From Macrostomum hystrix (lineage: Eukaryota > Platyhelminthes > Macrostomidae), in contig CATNEN010000039.1 in assembly GCA_950097015.1 (NCBI GenBank), positions 19,337,501-19,401,500 of the forward strand: a stretch of DNA of 64,000 nucleotides, read 5' to 3'. The notes below the pieces were generated by a model. It was given only the letters and a program-made list of their open reading frames with translations, searched no databases and was not told the DNA's origin. Shown one piece after another: positions 24,765 through 36,444 of this stretch (position 1 is the stretch's first letter; the number at the start of each line of letters is the position of its first letter). The translations under genes were made by a program, and so were the position numbers.

Positions 24765-24770
24765 AATAAA
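24765..24770 (+). terminator. AATAAA polyadenylation signal of the NIDO/AMOP/VWD gene
   Basis: AATAAA ten bases after the stop codon of the last tail exon (24752-24754). Confidence 0.5.
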
Positions 24771-25940
24771 TTAATGTGTCTGGAATGGCTGGTATGTTTT
24801 AACTCGAAATGATAAAAAAATTCTGAGATAAATTCAAGATAAGTTCAAGATCTGCTTTTGAAAAGCGTACTTAAGAGTTTAAATTGGCTTACGAACTTAT
24901 TACAAAGTTGCAACTACAAGAGCATGGTACAAAATTAGCTGAATTTTAGTTTGGAAGCTACACTTTAGATGTTTTAATAATTTTTTCAATGCACTTGTTA
25001 AACTTGTTAAACGGTCAAACGGTAAAACGCTGTCAAAATGGTGTTTCATCGAAATTAGTTTTAGTCTTTTGTGTGCCTTCAACAACATGCATGTGACGTA
25101 CGAGCTACGTAGATAATACTTTAATATCGTGATTAATTATGGGCGATGATTGATGATTCCTAGAAATACGAAGCGTACGCACGCTCGAACAGTGGAATCA
25201 TAAAAGTACAAAGACTTTTGAATGATCTGTACCGTTCTTAATTTGTGTTTTTGTTAGTTCACGTGTCGGCGAATTTGGTCAAGCAAAAACCAAGTCAAGC
25301 ATATTACTCTGTATTGTGTACAAAAGTTTACTCTTTTGTATCTTCCAAAAGCTAAATAAATGCGGCAGAAAATCAAGAAGTGCGTTTGCCTGGAAACTGT
25401 CAAAACGCAAAATCGTCACTTCTGAAATAAAGATTATCGTCTTTTTTGTCGCTAATGTACAATTGCGACATGTTTATACATGTATACATTTTTATAATGC
25501 AAACGGTGATTGGAACCAATGCTTAATTTATTTCCGAAATAAAAAGAAACACATGCGAAGAGTATTTTACCATAAAAAGTGGAACAACTCAACAATTACA
25601 ATTCTTGTTTCTGTTTATTTGATGACTCATACAATTTCATGGTATGCCTTACTACAAATTGCTACAAATTCCAGGGCCATTTTGAATATTGCTGTTTCAT
25701 TTAAAGAAAGAACACTTAAAATTTTCCTAAGTAAAAGTTCTGTGACTTATACGTAGTACTTGTATTTGGATTTTCAAGGAAATATTTATGCTCGTTACGA
25801 AAATTCGTTCCAATTTGTCTGGGGTTGCAACTATGCGATGGGCGATTGCATAATGGATGAAAAAACTGTATGGATTGCTAATCTGGCTCAGTAATTTTTT
25901 TGCTCGGTTTTGCAATTTAGTATTCGGTTCCTGGGGGGTA
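24771..25940. other. No gene recognised; AT-rich
   Basis: A 146-codon open frame at 25316-25756 has lysine- and isoleucine-rich AT-driven composition and no family motif; I do not call it a gene. Confidence 0.5.
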
Positions 25941-25944
25941 ATGA

Positions 25945-26070
25945 ATTTTTGTCTGTGGCATTCTACAGCCAATAGAATGGAACGGGGGGAACCGGATGCT
26001 AAAAGCGAAAGCGAGCGAAATGCAAATAACTGAGCCAGACCTGCACTCCATTCTTTTCTTTTCTCCGTGG
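25945..26070 (+). mobile_element. Fragment of the 587-bp MITE family
   Basis: CCAATAGAATGGAACGGGGG, GAGCGAAA and CTGCACTCCATTC..TTTCTCCGTGG match the right half of the element at 47964-48550, with about 15-20% differences by eye. Confidence 0.6.
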
Positions 26071-26173
26071 ATTGCATTCGTTGTGACAGCAGGTAACTTA
26101 ATGAGTAGTTTTGTATCGCAAATCAATAGCAGAATGAGTAGCTGACAGTTGCCGGTCGTTGACTCCTCACAGC

Positions 26174-29100
26174 TCACAGCATGCTGACAAGGGTTCGAGT
26201 CTTCCGAGCAGTAACGACAGAAATCGAGGACGTCTCACGAGAGTCCACGACCTGCTGCCTGGCCCGAAATACATAATCAGAGTCAATCTGACAGATCGGC
26301 GGCTCCTCTAATTCAAGCCGCGCGGTGCCAACGACTGGAGGCAGCGGGCCGTTGCCCCTGGCATGGTTTAGCCAGAACTCGATCAACGCAGTCAGCATCG
26401 CCAGCGCCAGACCAACTAGCAGAATGCAGAACACGCCGAGAATGTTGCCAAGGGCCAGAGGCTGCAGCTTCGTGCTGGTGTCCTCCGGGCATTCGCCCTT
26501 CTCGATCCACCACTCCTTGTACTTGCGATCTAGATCCTGGCTCTCTCTCAGCTGGAGTACGGCTTCGTTGATGCGCTCGCGCAAGTGCGGGCGCTCCGGG
26601 CTGATGGCAATGCCGTAGCTCTTCAGACTAAACTCTTGGCCGACCATCATTGTGATGCAGGGCTTGCGGTTGTTCTTGTAGATGTTTACCTTTGACTCCA
26701 GGATGAATGCGTAGCTGCCGTCTGATTTCATCACGCGATCTACACCCTCCTCGATAGTGTCGGCGTACACAGACTTGTCCTTCTCCATGATTCGGTACAT
26801 CTTTTTAAATGTTGCCTCGTCTGATTGCCTGAAGAATTCTTTAGTTGATCCTGTAGAGATTACAGAGGTATATAAACTTAGACATAAGTTTCAGCCTTAT
26901 CTAAGTATTAAGCATCTAGCTACATGTAGTTGGTATTTAGGTTACTTAAGTCTCCTCACCTGAGTTTAGCGTTCCAAATTTGACTTTATTGTCGTCAGCT
27001 GCCAGATCCTTGACGTCGTCTATGGGCGCAATCAGGCGCTCGATGGTCAGACACGCGGTGAGGTTAGCAGTGTAATACGCCATTATGATGAGTGAGAAGG
27101 CCCACCAGAATGATCCCATCATGCGCGTGGAAGCCGACCTCGGCGAAATATCCACGCCCTGGCGAACAAACGCGGCGAAGCTGAACCACATGCTGTTCAT
27201 CAGGCTGAAGTTGCGCCGCACCCGACGAATTTTAGCCTCCCCGTCGCCGCTGATCGGAGTTTCGTCGTAGCGCCACTCCAGAGGGCTCATCCGGGCCAGG
27301 CAGGTCATGACGGCTGCGAGCAAAATGGTGGCAGCTAGGATGGCCATCCACAGGTTGTCCTCGAGCGGCTGGGTAAAGCTGAACATGCCTGGCTTGGTCT
27401 TCTGCGGCTTCTTAACAATCACCGACAGGCCGAAGTTCATGAATGGTTCAGAGAAGAGTACGAACTCACTGCGATCTGATGTTATTGTTAGCGATGCTAT
27501 GGCAACATCGGCTTCACCGTGGACGACCTCACCTGGTTTTTGTGTTAAAAAGTAAAAGGGATGGGATGTATTCTTTAGACGCTGATAATACTCATGACTC
27601 AAATTATACGAGCGTATATTCATAAGAAATGAAAATAAATAAAATGTTTCAATCAGTTTAGAAAGTCTCACCCATCATCCCATTCCATTCTGACTGTTGC
27701 GTTTGATTGTCAACAATAACCTTAGCGCCAAACATCTTGTCCTTAACCAGATGCAGCTCCCATTCCACGCCAAGCTTCTCGAACACCATGTGCGCCAGAT
27801 CGATGCAGAAGCCTTGAAAGTTAGCCTTGCCGCTAGTTGCATTGCTGCCCGGGATTTTGTGCATGACGAACGGCTCGCCTAATATAGTCACGACCTTCAC
27901 GATTGTACCATTGGTAAATTTGCCGCTGCTGTGCTGGCCAAAGCGTCCAGCATACTTGCTAGCCGTGATGTTGAACCTGCCCCTGTACCAGTAGCCGATG
28001 GGCTGCGAACCTACAGGCCCCATGAGGTCCATGATTCGAATGCTAGTATTGGCCCGCATGCCTGTCTTATCGAAAGAGACGTGGCCGTATTCTACATTGT
28101 GCGGCCCTCGGTTACTGACAAAGCTTTGCAGCCGCTGGCCAGACATGAAGGTGCCCAGAGGTAGCACGTGGGGGCTGTTGCTCTGACCGGCTTCAAAAAA
28201 GCAGGGCACACGCAGCGATTCCGGGGAAATTAAATAGCGCAGGTTATCTAGCGCACTGGCTATTAGCTTCAGTGCATTGTGCATGGCAAAGATCTCATAG
28301 ATTGGCGGGTTCTTCTCTGGTGCACCCTGGTCTATTGTGAACATGTGCTTCGTCGTAAAAGAGTTCGCCTCGTACGATCCATAATGGAGAAACTCAAAGC
28401 CAGTGATATTACTGCCACTATGTATAAATCTAGACAGTGTCATCTCTCTCATGCCAAATGAGTACAGAATATAGTGATACTCTGCTCTATTCATACCAAA
28501 CTCCAGCAGGTCCTCTAGAATGAGCTTAGCGCTAGCAGCACTGCCAACGTCAATAACAATGTGACGCCTTGAAAACTGTACCAGCTGCTGGTCCAGGAAG
28601 CGCAGGGTATTATGGTTGGACGGTTCAGTAGAGGGCGAGACGTGTCGCAGGTCCACTTGCACATCGGCGATGCCAAGTACCCGATGAAGCTCGCTCGCCA
28701 GTCTAATGCCGCGCAAAAACCCTTCGTGAGTAGCGTACAAATATGAGAACCTTGTCCAGTTAAGAAATGCGACGGTGCGCAAGAAGGCTGGAAACAAGTC
28801 TGGAAGTAAGTTGAAGTGAAACCCAACACCACCATCAGTTGGTGCCGGCCTCTCATAGTTCCAAGTGAAGTAGAGCATTCGATGCCTGCGGGCAAAGTTA
28901 TCAATGACCAGGTCGTATTCGGGCATCACATTTGACATCAGAGCAACAGTACCGCCTTCCGTTGAGGCGTTGCAAAGCAGGGATTTCAAATGCTGGCTGG
29001 AGCCAGCCGACAGATAGTGTGAGGTCAGCGCCAGCTTCCAGTTACGATGCGAACTTGCAAAGATGCTGACCAGACGCTCCAGTACCAGCTCGGTTCCACG

Positions 29101-29220
29101 CGGACTGGAGCTGTCATAGAACAGGTGCAGCTGGTAAACGGACCTTTCACAAAGCAAAGGAGCCGCAATGGATAATAGAGTCACTGAGAGCGCCAGCGTC
29201 TTGAAAGACCCGATGCTCAT
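26174..29220 (-). CDS. Ionotropic glutamate receptor, AMPA/kainate-type, 932 residues
   Basis: Three exons in perfect phase: 29220-27672, 27532-26960, 26850-26174. Signal peptide at residues 1-24, a bilobed amino-terminal domain to about 410, then S1 (GEPFVMHK, LTITSDR with the ligand-binding Arg at 537), M1 (residues 577-597), pore loop FAAFVRQGVDISPR (635-648), M3 with YYTANLTACLTIERL, S2 with GSTKEFFR and ILES (the Glu that binds the ligand amino group), M4 near the C-terminus (LGVFCILLVGLALAMLTALI), and a short tail. Length and order are those of a full subunit of a glutamate-gated cation channel in neurons. Glutamate-contact residues are largely kept, with Ser in place of the usual Pro in PLTIT and Phe in place of the S1 Tyr. 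The Q/R site is Arg (CGC, 27162-27164) in the genome. Two short introns only, which is few for the family. Confidence 0.93.
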
Positions 29221-30025
29221 GATTTACAGCTTTGCGTAGAAATATCAGTTTTTTGTTGAAAAGTCTTAGGTCGAGAGTTTGTATCCTTTATTTCACTATT
29301 TTAGTCAATGAAATGGGATGTGTAGATCTGGGATTATACCGCATTAACACTGGCCAGCAAGAGCCATCAGATATGCCGCGACCAATATTCCCTGACCCAA
29401 TGAGATTCCCTGCAATACTTTGGGCACACATGCTTCAAACACAAAGACACGCTCGTATTATAATCTCCAGGGAGACAGCATCAGCACATTAGACACGAGC
29501 GTAGTCTGGGTGTATGCATCTTCCTCGCGTGAGCCCCTTGTGAATATCGTTCTATGGACCATTGCAGTTTCTAAGAGACTCAGTGCTTTTAGCATTTCCA
29601 GTTCTCAAGGAAAACAGGCTTTTAATAAATAATATCCCACCCGATCTCGATCACTTCTGCGGCATACAGTGAGAGGCATTTCTGCAAATCATTCTATCCT
29701 TCCTATCATCAAATTGCGACCACTTCGTTTTCATGATCTGTCGAGTTAGACTAAATTCGCTTGCAAAAAAGTGACTTTAGATCTAAGAGTGATATTGCAA
29801 CGCTCGCATAATTAATTAGACTTGATAATTCAATTTAGCGCCGGTAAATTTAACAGATGATGCTATGAGCTGCAGTTTCTAAATTATATTTTCGCTCGCG
29901 ATGCATTTCCAGCAACAACAACCAAGAACAATTTTAACGTATTGTTGACTTCCCTCGCCAGTGTAATCAGGATTCAGGATCTTCCAGGACCTCCAGGATC
30001 TTCCAAGACCTCCAGTATCTTCCAG
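29221..30025. other. Upstream region of the glutamate receptor; no gene seen
   Basis: Should include the receptor promoter. Near 29975-30025 there is a short imperfect repeat of CAGGATCTTCCAAGACCTCC type next to the following transposon. No exon is supported. Confidence 0.4.
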
Positions 30026-31200
30026 GGGTGTCTATGGTAATTTCTTTCGAGAAAGTGACTTCGAATTCGTCAAAGTAAGTGAAATTCGTCAGTGCAAAAG
30101 CAGCCTGATCAGAAAGTGTCTTCGCTTCGTCTATGGCAAGAAAGCAAAGTGCCCAGTGTAAATTTAAGCGAGAAAGTGAGTGAAATTCGTCAATGTAAAA
30201 TAAGTCAGCAATCTTTCATTACTCAGCAAAGCTTGTGGCAGACTTTCCTGCTGCTCCTGTCGTGACAACGCAGGCAATTAGTCGTCGGCTTGACGGGACT
30301 TTGTGCATTACATTGAAAGATGTACGGCGGGTTCACGGAGATTGGAATAGTGACGTGACAAAAGAAGCTAGATTCCTACACATGACCTGGATGCTAGAAA
30401 CTGGACTGTTTGCGAGGAATTTAATCTACGTAGATGAGTGTGGGTGCAACCTATGGACGGCACGAACTAAAGGATGGGCGGATTTTGGCAATCGCGCAGT
30501 AATGATTGCGAATTCGCAGCGTGGGCAAAATCTGACGGTAGCACTTGCTGTTAGCCCACAGTTGGGCCTGGTCCACCACCGCATCTTTGTTGGTGGCTTT
30601 ACAGCAGAGAGGTTTCGTGAGTTTATGATTGAAGTCGGGACCCTTGTTGATGACGAGTTCACGGTACTTGCTGACAACGCCAGGGCACATGGAGTCGTGA
30701 ATTTTGGGCGTCCTGACCAAAGGCTTCAGTTTCTTCCACCTTACTCGCCTTTCTTGAACGCCACTGAAATGGCAATTTCTTGCATGAAGGCGGCCCTGAA
30801 ACGGCGCATGACCGACCCTGAAGTTGTCTTTGAAGTGCATGATCGTCAGGCGGCTGTAGCAGCAGGTGAGACACTTCAGAACCGGCGTCTTCGCATTTTG
30901 AGTCGAGAAGTGGAAGCTGCGATGGTTGTGATCACGCAGGAGAAATGCCGACAATGGCACGAATTCACACTTCGGTACGGACCGCGGTGTCTGGCACACG
31001 GAGACATTTTGGACTGACTACAGCGTGTTAACCTGTTCAAGCGACTTTAAAGCGTGATTTTATGCGTCTGTTTTCCTGTTTTGTTTGTTTAGTTGCTGTT
31101 TTACTTCACGATTGACAATATATACTGGTTGCACTGACGAATTTCACTTACTTTGACGAATTCGAAGTCACTTTCTCGAAAGAAATTACCATAGACACCC
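30026..31200 (+). mobile_element. IS630/Tc1-type transposon with 72-bp perfect terminal inverted repeats
   Basis: 30026-30097 and 31129-31200 are identical inverted repeats (GGGTGTCTATGGTAATTTCT ... inward to GTCAGTGCAA). Perfect identity implies recent mobility. Several GAATTCGTCA-type iterons lie in the ends and again at about 30181. Further GACGAATTCGAAGTCAC motifs at 31238-31275 end in AAAAGGTATA, so the true right end may be there, as two related elements end in ..AAGG|TA. The single gene inside lacks the DNA-binding domain. Confidence 0.8.
30235..31017 (+). pseudogene. IS630/Tc1-type transposase lacking the N-terminal HTH domain
   Basis: About 260 residues covering only the DDE nuclease. 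Catalytic motifs: IYVDECGCNLWT (first Asp), VLADNARAH (second Asp), PPYSPFLNATE (Glu, 30 residues between the second Asp and the Glu). It aligns from ISRRLDG onward with the intact transposase at 53616-54677, so roughly the first 110 residues (paired HTH) are missing; no ATG in a good position is seen and upstream sequence is non-coding. Without the HTH it cannot bind ends by itself. The frame is otherwise open, unusual for a dead copy. Confidence 0.8.
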
Positions 31201-31276
31201 TTCTCATTCCCTTGAGCGCTCTATAGTTTTATATTGGCTGACGAATTCGAAGTCACTTTTGACGAATCCGAAGTTG

Positions 31277-31560
31277 AAAAGGTATATTATTTTCACTTTG
31301 CATCGATGCAAATAAATTAACTATAACACGGAACTATAACACAACCATAGACAAACAGAATTAAACGAGCGAACGAATCAATAATCAATAAATTTTCTGA
31401 CCTCGTCCGTTTGCCCGTTTCAAGTTAGGGATACATATCATATTCCCCACTCATTTAGTTGTCTAGGGCCAAAAGCACTCGGTATCTCACTCATTGAACT
31501 CGGCTTCGCCTCGGTCAATAAACGAGACACCTTTTGCTTTTGCCCGCTAGACAACAAAAT
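31277..31560. repeat. Dispersed repeat, also found inverted at 53250-53430 and 54905-54960
   Basis: Blocks CACTTTGCATCGATGCAAAT, GGGATACATATCATATTCCC, CACTCATTTAGTTGTC and GGGCCAAAAGCACTC recur in reverse around the transposon at 53.4-54.9 kb, which has inserted into that other copy. Contains a CTCGGCTTCGCCTCGG palindrome at about 31497-31513. Confidence 0.7.
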
Positions 31561-31568
31561 AAGTATAT

Positions 31569-31704
31569 AATCTCTCCCGTTTATTCATTTATCTGTGGCC
31601 GTCAGAACGACTGAGAACTTGTTTCTCGGCCGAGGCGCAGCCGAGGCCAGAGAAACGAGTTTGAAGTCGTTCTGGCCATAGACAAATGAATAAACGGGGG
31701 AGAT
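31569..31704. mobile_element. Palindromic MITE-like hairpin
   Basis: The arms TCTCCCGTTTATTCATTTAT and the inverse ATGAATAAACGGGGGAGA enclose CGTCAGAACGACT / AGTCGTTCTGGCC and a loop GGCCGAGGCGCAGCCGAGGC. The whole 136-bp stretch can fold back on itself. Confidence 0.7.
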
Positions 31705-31795
31705 AGTACTTCTTCCCCAACTTGGCTCGGTCTTGTGGAAAAAAAGAACTATAGCTCAACAGTCTATGGTTCTGATCGAAACGGTTCCAAATAAA
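31680..31795 (+). repeat. Repeat shared (inverted) with 38355-38475
   Basis: AGTACTTCTTCCCCAACTTG, GGCTCGGTCTTGTGGAAAAA and AACAGTCTATG recur on the opposite strand at 38355-38475. Confidence 0.75.
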
Positions 31796-32590
31796 TCGTT
31801 TCCTCGTCCGGGACGAATAAATATTTCTTCGTCCCGGACAAATAAATGCTTCAACACTAGACCATAGACTTATTTGACCGGGACAAGTGGGGGATAAATG
31901 GGGAATATTATACATGTATTGCAAATCGATTCAGCAACCGATACAATAAATAAAGTCAAAATGTGTCACTGCTAACAACGAGTTGCAGCTCTATCTAATT
32001 TAGTAAAATTTGTTATAATTAATTAAGCTACTAAATTTATGGCTTTTGTCACACCTCTAACAGGAAACGAATCCAACTGGCTTACCAGTTTAAGATAAAA
32101 CCAACTATAAGCGGCTTTTGTAAAACCAAGTTAATCGGATGTTTTTATGTGATTTGCTACACACAAGGATGCGAATTGTCACGTCTCTCATAGAATCGTC
32201 TGCATATTGTTTTTGTAACAGAAATAACAACAGCTCCGGTGCATCGGTAGAAGTGTTTCGGCTCAGCCAGGTTGACTCGCTGGAATTCAACAGAAGAATT
32301 ATTTTGCTAAGGAAATATCCCACATTGCGTTTCTCGCATCATCTCATTCTATATTATTTTTGTGTTTCAGTTCCAATGCCCATTGTTGAATTCCCATTGT
32401 TTCTCCTACTGCTGCCATCAGCAATTCAGTCCCTCTTTCCCAATTCATCCCTCTTCTCACTGGTTGCCATGAAAACCCTATCAATTCGCGCTAGTGGCGT
32501 GAAGGCAGCGAGTGGCTTTATCGACTGGTATAAGCAGGAACTCCGGGTGAAAATTTCTGGAGCTAAACAGTGAAAATCTGAGAGCTGGCC
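31796..32590. other. Upstream region of the lectin-like gene; no gene seen
   Basis: AT-rich; open frames at 32105-32573 show no protein-family features. The promoter and 5' UTR of the next gene should lie at its right edge. Confidence 0.4.
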
Positions 32591-33571
32591 ATGGCTTACT
32601 GCATGAATATTTTGTCCCTCATTATGGCTGTTTTAGTAGCTACTAACCCGGCAGAGACGGCCAGCTTGCGCGTTGCCTTCACTGAGGAGGCCACCTGCCC
32701 TTCCGCGGCTGCCGGGACATCGGACAGCGGCATCCGGCAGGTGACAGGAGCTTCGGACCGGAGGACCTGCTTGGTTGAGTGCTCGCTATGGCCGCAATGC
32801 GTGGCGGCCTATCACTCGAGTGCATCAGCGACTTGCCAGCTCGGCACCCTGATCGCCTGGCTGAAGCTCTGGCAGGCCGGTAGCTGCAAGAGCCACATCC
32901 GGCCGCCGCCGATATCCGATAGTTTGGTTCCGAAACTGCTGGCCTTTTATAACTTCCGGTTCGGCCTGTCTAACCAGCTGAACGCGAGCGCCTTCACTCT
33001 GACGCCAAACAAGGCTAACCGTAGTCGTCTCGGTCTGGAGCTGCTCGGCTCTTTCGATTCCAACGCTGATGTGGACCTGATGGGCCGAGGCCTCAGCTAC
33101 TATGCCCCGTCGCAATTGCTGACCTTCTTTATCAAGGTGACGACATCGTACGACTTCGAGGCGCGCTGTTTTCACCGGGTCTTCAATCGGAGCGTCGGAC
33201 TGACGGACGGAGCCACCGGGCGATGGTGTCGCAACGCTGGGCGCGCCGTCTTTCTGCAGCGCAACTTCAACAGGCGAATTTTCACCTCGGGCAGCGCCTT
33301 TCTGCCTCAGGACCCGATCAATCTGGCCACATTCGGCACTGCGGTGTCATTCGACCCGACAGGACCTGGAGCTGCAAGCTTCTTCTATAACGGCACCCTG
33401 GACTCTGTGGCAGCCACTTATGTCAACGAAAGCGGAACCATCTTCGGTGAGGACGGTCTTTCCATCGGCTATGACAACTACTCGCCATTTAAGGGCTACG
33501 TGCACTGCTACGGAATGGCTACGGCTGCACTGACGCCCTCGGAGGTGCAGCAGCTGGAGACGCTTTGCTAA
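32591..33571 (+). CDS. Secreted protein with PAN-like N-terminus and concanavalin-like (LamG/pentraxin-type) domain
   Basis: Intact single exon of 326 residues. The start ATG at 32591 gives a clear signal peptide (NILSLIMAVLVATNPAETAS). Residues about 40-95 have CLVECSLWPQCVAAYH and a later CQLG and SCKS, the spacing of PAN/apple modules. Residues about 110-325 look like a jelly-roll lectin/laminin-G fold: ending in a YSPFKGYVHCYGMATAALTP strand, the usual last segment of LamG or pentraxin-like domains before the final Cys. Expected role is extracellular binding to carbohydrate or matrix. Lack of introns beside multi-exon relatives could mean a retrocopy, though no poly(A) tract or target duplication is visible. 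AATAAA follows at 33640. Confidence 0.8.
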   Translation: MAYCMNILSLIMAVLVATNPAETASLRVAFTEEATCPSAAAGTSDSGIRQVTGASDRRTCLVECSLWPQCVAAYHSSASATCQLGTLIAWLKLWQAGSCKSHIRPPPISDSLVPKLLAFYNFRFGLSNQLNASAFTLTPNKANRSRLGLELLGSFDSNADVDLMGRGLSYYAPSQLLTFFIKVTTSYDFEARCFHRVFNRSVGLTDGATGRWCRNAGRAVFLQRNFNRRIFTSGSAFLPQDPINLATFGTAVSFDPTGPGAASFFYNGTLDSVAATYVNESGTIFGEDGLSIGYDNYSPFKGYVHCYGMATAALTPSEVQQLETLC

Positions 33572-33639
33572 AATTTTCTTCAACCTGCTGACTACAGCTG
33601 ACTGAGCCAACTGAGCCACTGTAACAACTGCTAAAAGTG

Positions 33640-33645
33640 AATAAA
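33640..33645 (+). terminator. AATAAA polyadenylation signal of the lectin-like gene
   Basis: AATAAA about 70 bp after the stop at 33571, just before a SINE B copy. Confidence 0.5.
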
Positions 33646-33649
33646 AATA

Positions 33650-33870
33650 GTTGATTGCACCTGCCCTAATCGGGCCAGGTATGCAGCCGAAAGAATAGCC
33701 GCAGCTATCGCGCGGCGCTTCTGGTGGCTGCCAAAGGTTGTTCAGCCAAACCCGCCCTCAATTACCCTAGCTGATGCTGGCACCCGTTAAGTGTCTTGCT
33801 AAATTACACAAATTGCCCCAGTGGAGTCGGAGTCAACCCCCCCGGATCGTCAACTCATGGGTTCGACGCT
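33650..33870 (-). mobile_element. SINE family B copy
   Basis: Minus-strand copy with GCAGCCGAAAGAATAGCCGC, CCCTCAATTACCC, AGCTGATGCTGGCACCCG and AGTGTCTTGC; head end near 33860. Diverged from the 17053 and 63030 copies. Confidence 0.7.
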
Positions 33871-34484
33871 CTATACACAAGGTTTCGAACAATTGAGACA
33901 CTAAAGAACTTAACCATAAGATAGATCTAAGAATAATTTTAATCCTTCAAAATTTACTATGTCATTAGTTAAATGCTCTGTGACGATTCTTTGAAGTTCG
34001 CATGCAGACGGCAAGTATAATATTGTATGAGTTGAACCGTTGCAATTGAAGAGAATATTGGATGTGTAGTGGAAGATATTTGCTAATGCCACGCTTAATC
34101 AGTGTAATTAAATTAATAATTGAGATCATTTAACTCAACGCTATCTAAAAAATATTTTTGCTAGCTTTAAAACTGAGTCACGTTTCTAAGAAAGCGCAGT
34201 ATAACTATTTTAATATAATAACAGATTAGCGGCAATCAACAGCCTCATAAATTAGGCATTATAACAGGTAATTAGTTTTGTCTTCCTGTTACCTTCTGCC
34301 ACAGCAACAGAGAGATAAACGCTCCACGGGCCAGAGGCCCGTTTCTGTGTAGACTCCGGAGTCACATGAAAAGCGGCAGCGTAGCTCTGCCTCTCGCTTC
34401 CAGTGTATTTAAATTCAAGCAGCGCGCAAAACAGAGGCAGAATGGGGAGAGAGGGAGAAACGCTGGGAGATTGCTAACACAGGG

Positions 34485-36152
34485 CGCGGACCCCGGGATT
34501 ATAAGCATCTGGACTGGAAGGAGAGATAATTTTATTTTCCACCCTATACCACAAGGGGGCAATGCTTCTCCTTTCTGTCCCCAGTTGGGGGCTTGGGGTC
34601 TTTGTTCCACGAGGGAAAGAAAGCTTTCGTTGTACACTAAAAAGCTCTCTCTACAATGCACATTCCAATTCGTCCCTGTTCGTATTTCGGCCGGGGTTGT
34701 GGCCTGTGTAGTGGACTACAAGAATCGCTGCACTGTACAGCATGTCCTAAAAACGATCTCTCCTTGTTTTTGCTAACTAGCACTCATAATTGTCTGAGAC
34801 TCTGAGAGTGAAGACCACTAATGGTGAAGGCTTGCTCAGCGTACGGATGCTCAAATCGAGCAAATGGAACTGTCGCAGGAGTCAGCTTCCATAGTTTTCC
34901 ATGGAAGGACCCCGCCCTTCTGGAAAAGTGGAAGCGAGCCAACCCAAGGCAGGAGTTTGAGCCAACAAAAAACTCAAGGAATTGCTCTAGACATTTTCAT
35001 CCGGACGACTTCGTTGAAAGTTCCATGGATACAAACGTCGCACGTAAGAAGAGCAAGGAGCAACTACTAAGACGCCTTTTGAAACAAGGGGCTGTGCCGT
35101 CCATCTTTCCCAACGCTCCATCCTACCTGTCCTCTGAAAAAAAGCCGCAGAGATCAACAGCGGCGACTTCTTTTGAACGTCTGGAGCGGGAACTCAGTGC
35201 CCTGCATAGCAGCATCGACACCTTTCAGGAAGCCGACTCAATTGCTGATTGCAGCCTACACGACGTGCGCTCCAGACTTGATCAGGAGGAGAGTAAGCCA
35301 GCAGGTTTTCAAATCTCTCTGTCCGACGGCAAGCTGTACTTGTGTCAACAACTTGGCCGTAAAGCTAGACATGGATTGCGAGCCAGCTCCTGCTGATCAG
35401 ACGGTAATTTATTACGTCATTGCCGCTGTTGCCCGAACTCTGGTGAAAAACCGAAGGTGTGATTCGTGCAGAGAACTGCTGTTGGAGGAAGATGCTGCCG
35501 CGCAGTTGGATGTTGACTGGGTTCCAGCACAGGCCTCCTCCTTCATTGACCAGATCAACCGAGGTGGTCTTTGCCAGCCAACTGAGTTTGCTTTTGCTTT
35601 GGGCACTCATTGCTGGAAAATTTTCTAAGAGATTCGGCGAAAGGAGACATTGAAGAAGGAGTTCATGTGCGCTCAGCAGCAGCAGCTGGTATTTTGTGGA
35701 CTCGTGGACGAAATGACCGACGACGCACTTTTTCTAGAATCATTCACCCACCTCACAACATGCACCCAAGGACATGATGTGAAGACAGAATTGTCTAAAG
35801 CGTTCTTCAACTGCATGATGAGGAACCTGGCTAAGGAAGTTTCTGGCGATTCGGAGCGCGGAAGGAAGCGGAAGATTGCGAAGCTCTCCAGTCAGTCTGC
35901 CGATTCCTACTAATAATTAACTGCGGATTCGCCTCGGTTTCAGATTAAGTGGCTTGTCAGAAATGTTTTTGCTTTTTCCAATGTTGCAAAGTGTTTTTTT
36001 CAGTTGTGCACGTGTCTATTTATCTATTTATGTGATTTGTGTTAGCAATTCATGCCCTTCTGCAGAAAAGCTGTGTAGGAAACTAATGCCCCCTTGTGGT
36101 ATGGGTTATTTTTAGCCTTCCAGTCCAGTTGCTTATAATCCCGGGGTCCGCG
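34485..36152 (+). mobile_element. P-element/THAP transposon with TIRs and target duplication
   Basis: Inverted ends beginning CGCGGACCCCGGGATTATAA at 34485 pair with the end at 36152; similarity continues inward for about 80 bp (CTGGACTGGAAGG, ATACCACAAGGGGGCA). A 7-bp direct repeat CACAGGG abuts both ends (34478-34484 and 36153-36159), close to the 8 bp expected of P elements. Inside lie a THAP domain and a C-terminal transposase piece, without the catalytic middle. Confidence 0.88.
34821..35913 (+). pseudogene. THAP-domain P-element transposase, internally deleted
   Basis: Starts at ATG 34821 with a complete THAP zinc finger: C-x4-C (CSAYGC), W at the WKRA position, C-x2-H in NCSRHF, and the AVPSIF end motif, then a heptad-like stretch (FERLERELSALHSSID). 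After a shift of frame near 35340 the C-terminal P-transposase part is readable (YYVIAAVART, RRCDSCRELL, FIDQINRGGL), then an in-frame TAA (about 35626) before LKKEFMCAQQ... to 35913. The RNase H-like catalytic core and GTP-binding region are missing. A THAP-only product could still bind the element ends. Confidence 0.8.
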
Positions 36153-36444
36153 CACAGGGGCAGTTGTTTCTTTGTCCCACACGCACACGCTCCCCAGCGA
36201 ACGCTCGCCGAACTTCTTCCTCACATTCCTGGGCCGTATCGATCCACGGACGCCTCGTCGTGTACGCGAATCATGTGAGCCATGCAAATACAATGTTCTG
36301 AAGCGTATTTACAAGGCTTACAGGCATAATGAACATTTATTTAATAAGAAAACTGTTTATAGCATATAGCATTGAGTGTCTAGGCTTACAATCATATTTG
36401 CTGAGAAAAGTGCCACATGAATAAAAAAATTTAAACGAAAAATT

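Noticed and set aside
25316-25756. 146-codon open frame
   Set aside because: AT-driven composition, no homologous motif, no splice or polyadenylation context.
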